Notes: generated by a model not told the origin, from the sequence alone. Positions 1-9,788 are shown, counted from the stretch's first letter. The stretch is 64,000 nucleotides of DNA from an uncultured Clostridia bacterium (GCA_947254025.1 CAMYBS010000001.1:1-64000); one strand, 5' to 3'. A program made the numbers and translations.

Positions 1-53
1 AAAACTGACCTCCTTTAGTTAGTTTTTAGGTCTAACTTTTGGGGGTCAGTTCA
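1..53 (-). mobile_element. Terminal end of an IS3-family (IS150-like) insertion sequence, cut by the window edge
   Basis: Read on the minus strand from base 53, the sequence starts with TG, runs through ACTGACCCCC, an A run and AGTTAGAC, and reaches a strong AAAGGAGG ribosome binding site at the window edge. This layout (TG end, CCC, then AAGTTxGAC) resembles the terminal inverted repeats of IS150-group elements, where orfA of the transposase starts just inside the end. The transposase would lie beyond base 1 and is not visible. Bases 3-13 and 41-51 also pair as an 11-bp stem (one G-U) around a smaller inner stem. The family call rests on remembered end sequences, so it is moderate. Confidence 0.5.
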
Positions 54-83
54 AATGAGTAGAGAGGGTGTTTTTTATGCATG

Positions 84-109
84 AAAAAGCTCATACATCT
101 GTATGAGCT
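84..109 (-). terminator. Intrinsic terminator of the fthC-cofE-like operon
   Basis: A 10-bp perfect inverted repeat (88-97 with 100-109) lies 20 bases past the stop of the CofE-like gene. On the minus strand it is followed by TTTTT. It separates this operon from the IS end at 1-53. Confidence 0.8.
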
Positions 110-129
110 AGTTTTGTAATTAAGACAAA

Positions 130-1323
130 TTATTCTTCTGAGAAATTATCAAAGTAACCTTTGATGTAAACGATAGGAGTGCCTTTGTCACCACTACCGC
201 TTGTAAGGTCGCATAGTGAGCCTATAAGGTCTGTTAATTGCCTTGGTGTTGTTCCTTGTGATTCCATTGAACCAACTAGATTGCTACCTTTATTGTGTAT
301 TTTTTCTTTAATAGCTTCTTCTAGTTCTTCACCTTTTAATCCTGCAAAGCTATTGTCGGCAATGTATTTAAGTTTAATCTCATTTGGTGTACCTTTAAGT
401 CCGTCTGTAAAGGCAGGAGAGACAACGGGGTCTGCTAACTCCCAAATCTTACCAACTGGGTCCTTGAAAGCGCCGTCACCATAAACTAGCACTTCTATCT
501 TTTTACCAGTTTTCTCTCTTATTTTTTCTTGTATAGCGTAAACTATTTTCTCACAATCTCTTGGGAATAGCTTTATCTTATTCTCAGTGGATTTGTTAGA
601 GCCGAGTAGGCCATATTTCTCGTTAAAGCCTGAACCATCGATTGATGAGTTTAATATTTCTGACAGACAGAATATCTTTTCTGCACCTGCATTTTTAAGT
701 TTCTCCTTAGTTCTAACGCGAGTGTGAATGCTGCAAACTAGTATGTTCTTAGTGTATTTAAGGATGTTTCTTTCATTATTACCGAAAAGCATAACAGCTT
801 CAGCGCCTGCTTCTTCAATAAGTTCTTTGTAGTATTCTATATAGTCAACATTTGTAAATATATGCTTTGTATTAGGGAAACACTTTTTAAATTCTTTTTC
901 TTCGATAATTTCTCCATAGGGATTGATGTCAAAGTTATCTAGCTCATCTGGATCACATAGGTGATTACCGACTTCGTCATGTGGGTAGCTGAACAATACA
1001 TACACCTTTTTAAAAGCTTTGGCTATGCCTTTTAAGCATATTGCAAATCTATTTCTACTCATAATAGGATGTATAAGTGCGACCTCATCACAGTTAAATT
1101 TATTCTTAACATCATGAGTGATGTCATCAATACTAGCAAAGTTGTTCATAGATTTAGCAACGATGGATTCAGTTAATCCAACAACATCTCTATCATCAAT
1201 ATTAAAGTTTCCAGCTTCACTTGCTTTAAGTATTGTATCTACAGCAATCTCTACTATATCGTCATTAGCCTTTATGATAGGGCACCTTAAGCCCATAACT
1301 TTTGTTCCAACATATCTTTTCAT
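130..1323 (-). CDS. CofE-like (F420-0:L-glutamate ligase family) amide ligase, possible folate polyglutamylase
   Basis: The 397-aa protein resembles the long clostridial branch of the F420-0:gamma-glutamyl ligase family (COG1478). N-terminal MKRYVGT, DRDVVGLTESIVAKS and C-terminal LTDLIGSLCDLTSGSGDKG are typical of that branch. Archaeal CofE is about 250 aa and adds glutamate to F420-0 using GTP; nothing else here suggests F420 synthesis. A chlamydial member of the family is reported to replace folylpolyglutamate synthase. Its ATG overlaps the stop of the 5-formyl-THF cyclo-ligase gene as ATGA, with AGGAGA as ribosome binding site. I infer a folate role from this coupling; the family assignment itself is firmer than the substrate. 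Confidence 0.8.
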   Translation of the reverse strand: MKRYVGTKVMGLRCPIIKANDDIVEIAVDTILKASEAGNFNIDDRDVVGLTESIVAKSMNNFASIDDITHDVKNKFNCDEVALIHPIMSRNRFAICLKGIAKAFKKVYVLFSYPHDEVGNHLCDPDELDNFDINPYGEIIEEKEFKKCFPNTKHIFTNVDYIEYYKELIEEAGAEAVMLFGNNERNILKYTKNILVCSIHTRVRTKEKLKNAGAEKIFCLSEILNSSIDGSGFNEKYGLLGSNKSTENKIKLFPRDCEKIVYAIQEKIREKTGKKIEVLVYGDGAFKDPVGKIWELADPVVSPAFTDGLKGTPNEIKLKYIADNSFAGLKGEELEEAIKEKIHNKGSNLVGSMESQGTTPRQLTDLIGSLCDLTSGSGDKGTPIVYIKGYFDNFSEE

Positions 1324-1895
1324 AGTGTTCTCCTTTGGAAATTTCTAATTTTTCTATCTGTTATTAAAACAGGTACTTTCATATCAAATCTGCTTATAAT
1401 AACTCTATATACATAAAGTTCTTCAAAATTTATAGCAACAATCTTAGTTCTCTTATCAAGTGAGGATAAGAATCTGTCGTAGTATCCGCCACCGTAGCCC
1501 ATTCTATATCCTCTGTGATCAAAGGCAACACCAGGGACTATAACCAAGTCAAGTTTGCTTCTATCGAAGTTTTCTTTCATTTCTGGTTCTAATATACCAT
1601 AAGTTCCCTTCTTAAGTTCATCAAAACTTTTTATTTCTTGCAAAAACAGACTTCTGTCTTCTTTGATTGATATCGGCAAAATGATTCTTTTACCACTTGC
1701 AAGGGAAGTTTTAATAAAGTCGTGAGTGTTAACTTCAGTACCAAAGCTTGCAAAGGCCATGATGGTATTAGCATTTTTATATTCAACTGTTGACATCAAT
1801 TTATCAATAATTATCTTTGACTTCTTATGTCTATCTTCTTCGGAGATATTTTTTCTTGTATCTAAGAGCTGAGCTCTCAGTTCTTTCTTGTTCAA
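1320..1895 (-). CDS. fthC: 5-formyltetrahydrofolate cyclo-ligase
   Basis: This 191-aa cytosolic enzyme of the MTHFS/YgfA family makes 5,10-methenyl-THF from 5-formyl-THF using ATP, salvaging the storage form of folate. The hallmark C-terminal motif RMGYGGGYYDRFL is intact, and the basic N-terminus KKELRAQLL is typical. The start is TTG (1893-1895), placed by a GGGGGAA ribosome binding site eight bases upstream; no better in-frame ATG exists near by. It is the first gene of a two-gene operon and overlaps the downstream CofE-like gene by four bases, so the two are translationally coupled. Confidence 0.93.
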   Translation of the reverse strand: MNKKELRAQLLDTRKNISEEDRHKKSKIIIDKLMSTVEYKNANTIMAFASFGTEVNTHDFIKTSLASGKRIILPISIKEDRSLFLQEIKSFDELKKGTYGILEPEMKENFDRSKLDLVIVPGVAFDHRGYRMGYGGGYYDRFLSSLDKRTKIVAINFEELYVYRVIISRFDMKVPVLITDRKIRNFQRRTL

Positions 1896-1907
1896 AGAAA
1901 TTCCCCC

Positions 1908-1976
1908 TTTATTTTTTAAGTGTTTTGTATTATAATGTATATGTATATTCTACCACAAAATGATTATAAATGACAA
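1908..1976. promoter_or_regulatory. Divergent promoters for fthC operon (minus) and ftsE operon (plus)
   Basis: The 94-base gap between the divergent starts holds a plus-strand TATAAT (1931-1936) with only a weak T-rich -35 region. On the minus strand there are two candidates with 18-bp spacers: TTGTGG (1953-1958) with TATAAT (1929-1934), and TTGTCA (1971-1976) with TAGAAT (1947-1952). The plus and minus -10 boxes overlap, so the two promoters may interfere with each other. Confidence 0.5.
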
Positions 1977-1989
1977 GAGGTGTTATTTT

Positions 1990-2673
1990 TTGATAAGATT
2001 AGAAAACGTTAGCAAAAAGTATGGAGAAGTTCTTGCCCTAAGCGATATAAACATTCACATTAAAGCAGGTGAATTTGTTTTTTTGATAGGACCTTCTGGT
2101 GCAGGCAAGTCAACTTTAACAAAATTAATATTAAAAGAAATTAGGCCCACAAGCGGCAAGATATATTTAAACAACGAAGATATAACAGATGTTAGCAATA
2201 GAAAGATACCTTATATTAGAAGGTACATAGGAGTTGTATTTCAAGACTTTAGACTATTGCCTAACAAGACTGTATATGAGAACGTAGCTTTTGCTATGGA
2301 AATAATTGGCAAGAGACCAAGAGAGATTAGAAGAAGTGTACCAATCATATTAAGCATGGTTGGCTTAAGCGATAAAGCAAAGTCGTATCCACATCAATTA
2401 TCAGGAGGCGAGTGTCAAAGAACAGCTATTGCTAGAGCCTTAGTTAATAAACCTGATGTTATTATAGCTGACGAGCCTACAGGTAACCTTGACTCTGATA
2501 CAGCGTGGGAAATTATGAATCTTTTACAAGATATCAATAACAGAGGCACAACAATTGTTATGGCAACTCATGCAAAGAATATCGTTGATGAATTAAAAAA
2601 GAGAGTAATCACTTTAAACCATGGAAACGTTGTAAGTGATGTGTATGAAGGTGGGTACTACTGTGAAATTTAG
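1990..2673 (+). CDS. ftsE: Cell division ATP-binding protein FtsE
   Basis: This ABC-type ATPase works with FtsX to activate a peptidoglycan hydrolase at the septum or side wall. It has Walker A GPSGAGKST, the signature LSGGECQRTAIARAL and Walker B VIIADEPTGNLD, and fits the FtsE length (227 aa). An upstream ATG at 1960 keeps the frame, but TTG at 1990 is the better start: GAGGTG sits seven bases before it and the N-terminus then reads MIRLENVSKKYG, as in FtsE. Its 3' end overlaps ftsX. Confidence 0.95.
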   Translation: MIRLENVSKKYGEVLALSDINIHIKAGEFVFLIGPSGAGKSTLTKLILKEIRPTSGKIYLNNEDITDVSNRKIPYIRRYIGVVFQDFRLLPNKTVYENVAFAMEIIGKRPREIRRSVPIILSMVGLSDKAKSYPHQLSGGECQRTAIARALVNKPDVIIADEPTGNLDSDTAWEIMNLLQDINNRGTTIVMATHAKNIVDELKKRVITLNHGNVVSDVYEGGYYCEI

Positions 2674-3562
2674 AGAAATGATAAACATAATTAAAGATGG
2701 ATTTAAGGGCATAATAAGACATTTCAGCATGGCATTCGCGTCAGTTATATCTATTCTTTCTGTGCTTTTAATTCTTGCATCGGTATTGATTATAGTTTTG
2801 AGCGTAAATAAACTTGTTGGAGACACAAAAGAAAGGATTAACGAAGTAAAGGTATTTCTGCTTGATGGCGTTGATGATGAGGGCGTTAAAGATCTTGAAG
2901 CTAAAATTAAAGACATATCTGGAGTAAAAGAAGTAAAATTTATATCTAAAGAAGAAGGACTAGAAAGCATGTTTAAGGATTGGGAGAATAAAAGCTACTT
3001 GCTTGAAGAGTATAAAGAGGACAATCCACTTCCAAATGCTTTTAAAGTTACTGTAACTGATATTGAAAATATTAATGATGTGGCTAAAGCTATTGGCAAT
3101 TTACCTGGAATAGAAATGGTTAGATACTTATCTGAAGAAGTAGTTAATCTATTGAAAATTTCTAAGTATATGCAAATTGGTGGATTTGGATTAGTAGTAG
3201 CTCTTATATTTATCTCGATATTCTTGATATCAAATACTATAAAGCTATCTATTAATTCAAGAAGAAAAGAGATAGAGATAATGAAGTATGTAGGCGCAAC
3301 TAATAACTATATCACAGGTCCATATGTATTTGAAGGTATATTGATTGGCCTTATAGCTTCTATACTTGCAATGCTGTTCTTAAAGTTTGCGTACACATAT
3401 TTCTACTCATATCTAAATGGTTCAAGTAGTAATTTGTTTAGAAACGCATTAGTAAGTCCAGAAAGTATAATGAAAGATTTTAGCATAATTTTCATAACAC
3501 TAGGAGTTGGCATTGGTATATTAGGAAGCCTTAACTCATTAAAGAAATTATTGAAAGTTTAG
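2663..3562 (+). CDS. ftsX: Cell division permease-like protein FtsX
   Basis: FtsX is the membrane half of the FtsEX complex. The protein has a first membrane segment at about residues 15-45, an extracellular loop of roughly 120 residues that would bind the hydrolase partner, and three more membrane segments in the C-terminal half, the usual FtsX topology. The chosen start is GTG at 2663 (protein begins MKFREMINIIKDG, 299 aa), preceded by AAGGTGGG; the ATG at 2636 would add nine unneeded residues inside ftsE. It overlaps ftsE by 11 bases and is followed eight bases later by the M23 peptidase gene. Confidence 0.93.
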   Translation: MKFREMINIIKDGFKGIIRHFSMAFASVISILSVLLILASVLIIVLSVNKLVGDTKERINEVKVFLLDGVDDEGVKDLEAKIKDISGVKEVKFISKEEGLESMFKDWENKSYLLEEYKEDNPLPNAFKVTVTDIENINDVAKAIGNLPGIEMVRYLSEEVVNLLKISKYMQIGGFGLVVALIFISIFLISNTIKLSINSRRKEIEIMKYVGATNNYITGPYVFEGILIGLIASILAMLFLKFAYTYFYSYLNGSSSNLFRNALVSPESIMKDFSIIFITLGVGIGILGSLNSLKKLLKV

Positions 3563-3570
3563 GTGATTAT

Positions 3571-4689
3571 TTGTTTAAAAATAAAAAAACAATTATTATT
3601 CTATTAATAATTGCTTTAAGTTTTCAAAGTGTCTTTGCAGCAGGTAAATTAAAGAATAAGAAAAAAAACATCGATAAAAAAATTAATGAAACGAAGACTG
3701 AAATTAATATTAAGAAAAAAGAGTCTAGTAGTGTATACAGCAAGATTTTAAAATATGGAAACAATATTTCTTCTTTAAATCTAAGCATAAATAATCTAAA
3801 TAAGTCAATAGAAGATACTGAGATTAAGATCAATCGAAAGAATGAAGAACTTCTTGACGCACAAGAAAGACTTAAAGAAAATGATTCCTTATTTAGAAAA
3901 AGAATAAGAAGTATGTATATGAATACTGATGACAACTACATCACTGTATTACTTTCTTCAAAGTCACTTGACGATTATTTGTCTAAGAAGAATATGGTTC
4001 AAAGAATGGCTAAGCGCGACAAGAAGCTTATAGAAAGTATTGAAAGTGAAGTAGACAATATAGTTGCATTGAAAACATCTTTAGAGTCATTAAAAGCATC
4101 ACAAGTTGATAATAAAAATAAGTTATCTAGTCAAAAAGATGAAGTTTCAAAGCTAAAGGTTGAACAAGAAAAGCAATTTAAGATTCTACAAAACGATATT
4201 GAAAAAGCTAAAAAGAGCTTAGCAAAGCTTGAGAAAGACTCAAGGAACCTTAGTGCACAAATATTAAAGTTGCAGTCAAACACTAAAAAGTTTGTTGGTG
4301 GCAAGTTAGGATGGCCACTTCCTGGATACACAAGAATCAGCTCTCCATATGGCTACAGAACTCATCCTATATTAAAAATTAATAGATTGCATTCAGGTAT
4401 AGATATACCTGCTCCTAATGGAACAAATATAGTTTCTGCTGCAGATGGTGTAGTTATATTTGCAGGTAAGTATGGCGGCTATGGCAATTTGATCTTAGTT
4501 GACCACGGCGGCAAGATTGTCACAGGCTATGCTCACTGTTCTAGACTACTTAAGAGTAAGGGAGCTAAGGTTAGAAAAGGAGAAGCGATAGCCAAGGTTG
4601 GATCAACAGGATTTTCAACTGGTGCGCATCTACATTTTGAAGTAAGAAAGAATGGTAATTTTACAAATCCTATAAATTGGGTTAGGTAG
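3571..4689 (+). CDS. EnvC/CwlO-like murein hydrolase activator or M23 peptidase, FtsEX partner
   Basis: The 372-aa secreted protein has an N-terminal signal segment (about residues 5-24, ending SVFAAG), a long lysine- and glutamate-rich coiled coil (about 25-235) and a C-terminal LytM/M23 domain. The domain keeps the zinc ligands in HSGIDI, AHCSR and HLHFEV, so it could be an active endopeptidase, unlike E. coli EnvC, which only activates amidases. Coiled coil plus peptidase right behind ftsEX is the architecture of the FtsEX-controlled hydrolases PcsB, CwlO and EnvC, although PcsB carries a CHAP domain. The start is TTG at 3571, with AGGTGA overlapping the ftsX stop. Confidence 0.88.
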   Translation: MFKNKKTIIILLIIALSFQSVFAAGKLKNKKKNIDKKINETKTEINIKKKESSSVYSKILKYGNNISSLNLSINNLNKSIEDTEIKINRKNEELLDAQERLKENDSLFRKRIRSMYMNTDDNYITVLLSSKSLDDYLSKKNMVQRMAKRDKKLIESIESEVDNIVALKTSLESLKASQVDNKNKLSSQKDEVSKLKVEQEKQFKILQNDIEKAKKSLAKLEKDSRNLSAQILKLQSNTKKFVGGKLGWPLPGYTRISSPYGYRTHPILKINRLHSGIDIPAPNGTNIVSAADGVVIFAGKYGGYGNLILVDHGGKIVTGYAHCSRLLKSKGAKVRKGEAIAKVGSTGFSTGAHLHFEVRKNGNFTNPINWVR

Positions 4690-4709
4690 TTTAAATATTG
4701 GAGGCAGAA

Positions 4710-5942
4710 ATGAAATTAAAGAAGACATTAATAACATTATTAGTGCTAGCATTATTCTTAGTAAGTAATCTTATTTCATATAATGTTGGCAGCACTAATA
4801 ATAAGACTGTCGATAAAAAGATAGTGGCTAAAAAAGAACTTGGAGAAAAACATAGTAATAAATTAAATGATGAGTATGTTTTAGAGAGAATTAATGAAGT
4901 CAAAAAGATGATCGACAAAAATTATTACAAAAATGCTGACGATTATGATGTTCTTATAGGCATGCTAAAGGGCGCTGTAAGCAGTTTAAATGACCCATAC
5001 TCATATTATATGACAGAAGAAGAATATAAAAAATTTAATGAGGAAACTGATGGAGAATTTGCAGGTCTTGGTATATATGTAAGCGGCTCAATAGATGACA
5101 ATCTAATTACTGTAGTCGCACCTATGAAGGGCACTCCTGCAGATAGAGCCGGTTTAAAGACTGATGATAAGATTATAAAGATAAATGGTAAAGATTTTAC
5201 TGCTGACAAGATGGATGATGCAGTTAGCATAATGAGAGGAAAACCAGGAGAAAAGGTTAAGATAACTATTCTTAGAAGAGATGAAAATGGAAAGGCTAAA
5301 TTCATAGACTTTGAGATAGTAAGAGAGATTATTAAAGTTCAAACAGTTTCGTCAAAATTGCTAAAAAATAATATTGGATATATTCATATTACAGGTTTTG
5401 ATACTCCAACATATAACGACTTTAATAAGCAGTATAAAGAACTTAAAAAACAAGGAATGAGTAAACTTATACTAGATTTAAGAAACAACCCTGGAGGACT
5501 GCTGAGCACATCTACAGAGGTAGTAAATACATTTTTAGATGGCGGCTTGATAATGTATACACTTGACAAGCAAAACAATAAGCAAACTATAAATGCTACT
5601 AAGGGTGCTGACGATGTAAAAATAGCCGTGCTTGTAAATAAAGGATCCGCTTCAGCTTCAGAGATAGTTGCAGGTGCATTGAAAGACAGAAAGAGAGCTA
5701 CTATAATTGGCACACAAACATTTGGCAAAGGCATTGTACAAACTGTATATAATATGCCAGATGGTGAAGGCTTAAAGCTTACAACAAGCGCATACTATAC
5801 ACCAAGTGGAGTTAATATACATGGAAAAGGCATAGCCCCAGATATTAACATAGAGCTAAATAAAGAAGTAAAATCGATATCTATAGACAATCTTAATAAA
5901 GATAATCAAATACAAAAGGCTATAGAAATATTAAATAAATAG
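4710..5942 (+). CDS. ctpA: Carboxyl-terminal processing protease, S41 family
   Basis: This 410-aa exported serine protease trims C-termini of cell-envelope proteins. It has an N-terminal signal or anchor segment (residues 5-25), a PDZ domain (about 95-185) and an S41 catalytic domain with Ser in NKGSASASEIV and Lys in TFGKGIVQT. The start is ATG at 4710 because GGAGG lies five bases upstream; the TTG at 4698 precedes that site. It is 20 bases downstream of the M23 peptidase gene, so FtsEX, its likely hydrolase and a processing protease form one cell-wall cluster. Confidence 0.93.
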   Translation: MKLKKTLITLLVLALFLVSNLISYNVGSTNNKTVDKKIVAKKELGEKHSNKLNDEYVLERINEVKKMIDKNYYKNADDYDVLIGMLKGAVSSLNDPYSYYMTEEEYKKFNEETDGEFAGLGIYVSGSIDDNLITVVAPMKGTPADRAGLKTDDKIIKINGKDFTADKMDDAVSIMRGKPGEKVKITILRRDENGKAKFIDFEIVREIIKVQTVSSKLLKNNIGYIHITGFDTPTYNDFNKQYKELKKQGMSKLILDLRNNPGGLLSTSTEVVNTFLDGGLIMYTLDKQNNKQTINATKGADDVKIAVLVNKGSASASEIVAGALKDRKRATIIGTQTFGKGIVQTVYNMPDGEGLKLTTSAYYTPSGVNIHGKGIAPDINIELNKEVKSISIDNLNKDNQIQKAIEILNK

Positions 5943-5952
5943 GAGTAAAGAC

Positions 5953-6210
5953 ATGGCAAAAGATTTTGAATATGAAATATTAGAACAACTAGGAGAATTT
6001 TCCAACAACGGCAAAGGCATGATTAAAGAAGTAAATATCATTTCTTGGAATGGTGCTGATGGTAAAGTTGATATAAGAAACTGGAGAGAAGATCATAGCA
6101 GAATGGGCAAAGGTATATCTCTAACACATGAAGAGGCAAGAAGATTAAGAGATTTATTAAATGATATAGATTTAGGTTCAGATGATGAATCTAATGATGA
6201 AGAAATATAA
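5953..6210 (+). CDS. ydbC: YdbC-family PC4-like single-strand nucleic-acid-binding protein
   Basis: This 85-aa protein matches the YdbC/PC4 fold family. It has the segment IISWNGADGKVDIRNW, then HSRMGKGISLTHEEARRLRDLL and an acidic tail. Lactococcal YdbC binds single-stranded DNA like the eukaryotic coactivator PC4, so a role in transcription or single-strand protection is likely, but its partners are unknown. It has a good AGGAG site and lies 10 bases after ctpA. Confidence 0.82.
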   Translation: MAKDFEYEILEQLGEFSNNGKGMIKEVNIISWNGADGKVDIRNWREDHSRMGKGISLTHEEARRLRDLLNDIDLGSDDESNDEEI

Positions 6211-6219
6211 GATATATAG

Positions 6220-7821
6220 ATGAAAAAATATATATCGTTATTTGCTATACTAATCTCAATATTAATACTTAGTGCTTGCTCTAACGGTCCACTATTTATT
6301 AAAGATAGTGACAAGCGTTATGGCTTTGATGATATTGACTCTCCAATAAATGACACAGAGGAGCTTGAATTAAGTGAGGATGCAGAGATTTCTTTTGTAC
6401 TAAGGAAGATTAATTACTTAAAAGAAATCAATGTGCAAAACGATAGAGTAGAATTTGATAAAAACGATAGTTCATTATTAAGCATGGTTATTAAGCCATG
6501 CTTAACTGATGATATAGAGGTTTCATCAGTAGTATATAAAAAGGGTAAGTTTCATATCTTGCTCAAGTCTAAGAAGAACTCAAAAAAGGTCTGTACTCCT
6601 TATATTAGTATCAAACTTCTTAACAAGCTTCCAGACGATATAGAAGCTGACGACTTTGTAATTGATAAAGAAAACATCAAAACTATTGATATAAAATACA
6701 CCAAGGATAACGCAATTAACTATGTAAAACAAAAGTACAATTTGATTGCAAACATACCAGATTCTGCAGACCTTATATATACAGATAAAGCTATATGGTT
6801 AATTAAGTATAAGTTTGTATATGATAAGAATGATTATGAGCATCCAATTAAAAATATCAACATTAACTTTGATGCCAATCAAGGCAGAGTATTATCTGTA
6901 AATGAAGAGGATATATCCAAGTTTATTGATAATGGAACTATTTTTGCTCTTAACACAAAGTCTGCTTTCTACTACAACAAAAAGCTTGACAACAATAATA
7001 ATATATACATCTTTGATATTAAAAATAAAGAGTCTAAGAAGATAATGTCTTTTGATGGATCGATAAAATCCATATATAAAAATAACGATAATGATGACAT
7101 ACTAATAAACTTTAAAGATAGCTCTTCTAAACTTAGGAGTGTTGTGTATTTTAAGAATAAAAAAGAGTTTAAGTTTATAAATTACAAAGATGACTTAGAT
7201 ATTGTAGATGCAAACTTCAAGGGTAGTGATACTTTGCTTATAGTTAGCAAGGGAAGTCTTAATGAAACAAAGATATTAGAACTTGATATTAATGATGAGA
7301 ACTACATGAACTTATTTAGCGCTGAAGATAATATTATCAGAGCATCATACATTGGCGGATACTATGTTTACTTATCAAAGTACGATGTAAATCAAATGCT
7401 ATACATTACAAAGGATTTCGAAGATTATGACTTTATAGATGAGGTAGAAAATTATTACTATAGTGATGAAAACTCCTTTGTATATAGGAATGATAATGAA
7501 ATAGAAGGAGTAAATTTATATGTATATAATCTTAATGAGAGATTTTACAAGAAGCTTATAAAGGGAGATTACTTGTATATAGATAAGATTAATGATAAGT
7601 ATATACTTGCTAAAAAAGATACAAAGGCAGAGACTTATGATTTATTATCATGCAAATTGGATAATAATTTTAAGGAAGAGTTTTTATTTAAAAATGTTGA
7701 CAATCTTAATCTATATTTAACAAACGATTTAAAGAAACTTTTTAAGAGCACAAAAGTAATAGATAAGAATTATACAAAGAACATTATTTATGAGATAAAT
7801 ATTAGTAAAGGTGAAGAATAG
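6220..7821 (+). CDS. Uncharacterised lipoprotein
   Basis: The 533-aa protein starts with a lipoprotein signal: basic MKKY, a hydrophobic core and the lipobox LSAC at residues 17-20, so it should be anchored on the outer face of the membrane. The mature part is rich in Asn, Asp, Lys and Tyr. From about residue 230 it consists of short strand-like stretches that could form a beta-propeller, though no repeat motif is clear. I recognise no family. The ribosome binding site is weak (AAGATATATAG), suggesting coupling to ydbC nine bases upstream. Its TAG overlaps the GTG of uvrB by one base. Confidence 0.85.
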   Translation: MKKYISLFAILISILILSACSNGPLFIKDSDKRYGFDDIDSPINDTEELELSEDAEISFVLRKINYLKEINVQNDRVEFDKNDSSLLSMVIKPCLTDDIEVSSVVYKKGKFHILLKSKKNSKKVCTPYISIKLLNKLPDDIEADDFVIDKENIKTIDIKYTKDNAINYVKQKYNLIANIPDSADLIYTDKAIWLIKYKFVYDKNDYEHPIKNININFDANQGRVLSVNEEDISKFIDNGTIFALNTKSAFYYNKKLDNNNNIYIFDIKNKESKKIMSFDGSIKSIYKNNDNDDILINFKDSSSKLRSVVYFKNKKEFKFINYKDDLDIVDANFKGSDTLLIVSKGSLNETKILELDINDENYMNLFSAEDNIIRASYIGGYYVYLSKYDVNQMLYITKDFEDYDFIDEVENYYYSDENSFVYRNDNEIEGVNLYVYNLNERFYKKLIKGDYLYIDKINDKYILAKKDTKAETYDLLSCKLDNNFKEEFLFKNVDNLNLYLTNDLKKLFKSTKVIDKNYTKNIIYEINISKGEE

Positions 7822-9788
7822 TGAAGTTTAAATTAAAGTCAGATTACAAAGCAACTGGCGATCAGCCCAAGGCTATCGATTCATTAGCTAAAGGCATTGA
7901 ACAAGGTTATAAAGATCAAGTTTTACTAGGCGTAACGGGTTCTGGTAAAACTTTTACTATGGCCAATATTATAGAAAAGACGCAAAGGCCTGCTTTAGTA
8001 ATCGCACACAATAAAACTCTTGCGTATCAATTATATAGTGAGTTTAAAGAATTCTTTCCTGAGAATTCTGTAGAGTTTTTTATAAGTTACTATGATTACT
8101 ATCAACCAGAGGCTTACGTTGCATCTACTGACACATACATTGCAAAGGATAGTCAGATAAATGATGATATAGATGAGCTTAGGCACTCTGCAACAGCTGC
8201 TTTATTTGAACGTAAAGACGTAATTATAGTTGCTTCAGTTTCGTGCATATATGGCTTAGGAGACCCTATTGACTATGAGAAATTGATGGTTTCTTTAAGA
8301 CCGCAAATGCAAATTTCAAGAGACGATGTAATTAAGAAACTAATCAGTATACAGTATGTAAGAAATGATGTTAATTTTATAAGAGGCACCTTTAGAGTCA
8401 GAGGAGATATACTGGATATCTTTCCAGCATCAGAAAAGACCAATGCTTTTAGAATAGAGTTCTTTGGAGATGAGATAGATAAGATACTTGAGATTGACTC
8501 ATTAACTGGAGAGATTGTAGGTACTAGAGTGCACGTATCAATCTTCCCAGCATCACACTATGCGACAACTGATGATAAAATTAAGAATGCGATTGAGAGC
8601 ATAAAACTAGAGCTAGATGATAGACTTAAGTGGTTACACGATCAGGGTAAACTTGTAGAAGAACAAAGACTTAAAGAAAGAACTAACTACGACTTGGAAA
8701 TGCTTAACGAAATCGGCTTTTGCTCAGGTATAGAAAACTATTCTAGACACTTATCACAAAGAAAGCCTGGATCAAGACCATATACTTTGATAGACTACTT
8801 TCCAAAGAATTTCATAACTTTTATAGATGAGTCGCATGTAAGCGTGCCACAAATAAGGGCGATGTACGAGGGAGACAGATCTAGAAAGACTTCATTGGTT
8901 GATTATGGCTTTAGACTTCCAAGTGCACTAGACAACAGACCTTTAAAGTTTACTGAGTTTGAGTCTATGATGAATCAAGTGATATATGTTAGCGCTACAC
9001 CTGCACAATATGAGCTTGATAATTCTAAAAATACAGTTGAGCAAGTAATAAGACCTACTGGATTACTTGACCCAATCATTGAAGTTAGACCTACTAAAGG
9101 TCAAATTGATGACTTAATAAAAGAAATTAAAATTAGAGCAAAGAAAGATGAGAGAGTTTTAATAACAACTCTTACTAAGAAGATGGCTGAGGACTTAACA
9201 AAATACCTAGAAGAGCTAGGCATAGCAGTTACTTATATGCACTCAGACGTTACAGCCATAGATAGAATGCAGATAATTAAAGATTTAAGAGAGAAGAAGT
9301 ACGACTGCTTGGTTGGCATAAACCTACTTAGGGAAGGACTTGACTTACCTGAAGTTTCCTTGGTCGCTATACTTGATGCGGATAAGGAAGGCTTTTTGCG
9401 CAGTGAAACATCATTAGTTCAAACAGCAGGTAGAACAGCTAGAAATGCCAACGGACTTGTAATAATGTACGCTGATACTATCACTAAGTCAATGGAAAAC
9501 GCAATAAATGAAACTGCAAGAAGAAGAAAGATACAAAGTAAGTATAATGAAGAAAACCATATAACTCCAAAGACTATTAAGAAGTCGATTAGAGATGTAA
9601 TTGAAGTAACTAAGGCTATGGATGATGGTGAAAAATATACTTATAGTACTAAGGGCGTACAAGATAAGATTAATAAATTAAAGACAAAGATGAATAAGGC
9701 GGCAAAGGATCTTAATTTTGAAGATGCTGCTAAGTATAGAGATATGATAGAAGAGTTGAAGAAGGAGGAACTATTCATTGGAGAATAA
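7821..9788 (+). CDS. uvrB: UvrABC system protein B (DNA-damage helicase)
   Basis: UvrB loads onto damaged DNA with UvrA and then recruits UvrC for nucleotide excision repair. The 655-aa protein has Walker [11 protein letters not shown], the [10 protein letters not shown] beta-hairpin region that clamps DNA, helicase motifs including FIDESHV, and a C-terminal UVR domain ([16 protein letters not shown]) that contacts UvrC. The start is GTG at 7821 with AAAGGTG upstream. uvrA follows with an 11-base overlap; uvrC is not in the window. Confidence 0.97.
   Translation: MKFKLKSDYKATGDQPKAIDSLAKGIEQGYKDQVLLGVTGSGKTFTMANIIEKTQRPALVIAHNKTLAYQLYSEFKEFFPENSVEFFISYYDYYQPEAYVASTDTYIAKDSQINDDIDELRHSATAALFERKDVIIVASVSCIYGLGDPIDYEKLMVSLRPQMQISRDDVIKKLISIQYVRNDVNFIRGTFRVRGDILDIFPASEKTNAFRIEFFGDEIDKILEIDSLTGEIVGTRVHVSIFPASHYATTDDKIKNAIESIKLELDDRLKWLHDQGKLVEEQRLKERTNYDLEMLNEIGFCSGIENYSRHLSQRKPGSRPYTLIDYFPKNFITFIDESHVSVPQIRAMYEGDRSRKTSLVDYGFRLPSALDNRPLKFTEFESMMNQVIYVSATPAQYELDNSKNTVEQVIRPTGLLDPIIEVRPTKGQIDDLIKEIKIRAKKDERVLITTLTKKMAEDLTKYLEELGIAVTYMHSDVTAIDRMQIIKDLREKKYDCLVGINLLREGLDLPEVSLVAILDADKEGFLRSETSLVQTAGRTARNANGLVIMYADTITKSMENAINETARRRKIQSKYNEENHITPKTIKKSIRDVIEVTKAMDDGEKYTYSTKGVQDKINKLKTKMNKAAKDLNFEDAAKYRDMIEELKKEELFIGE

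Noticed and set aside
1960..1989. ATG at 1960 as start of ftsE
   Set aside because: It lacks a ribosome binding site, while TTG at 1990 has GAGGTG and gives the conserved FtsE N-terminus.
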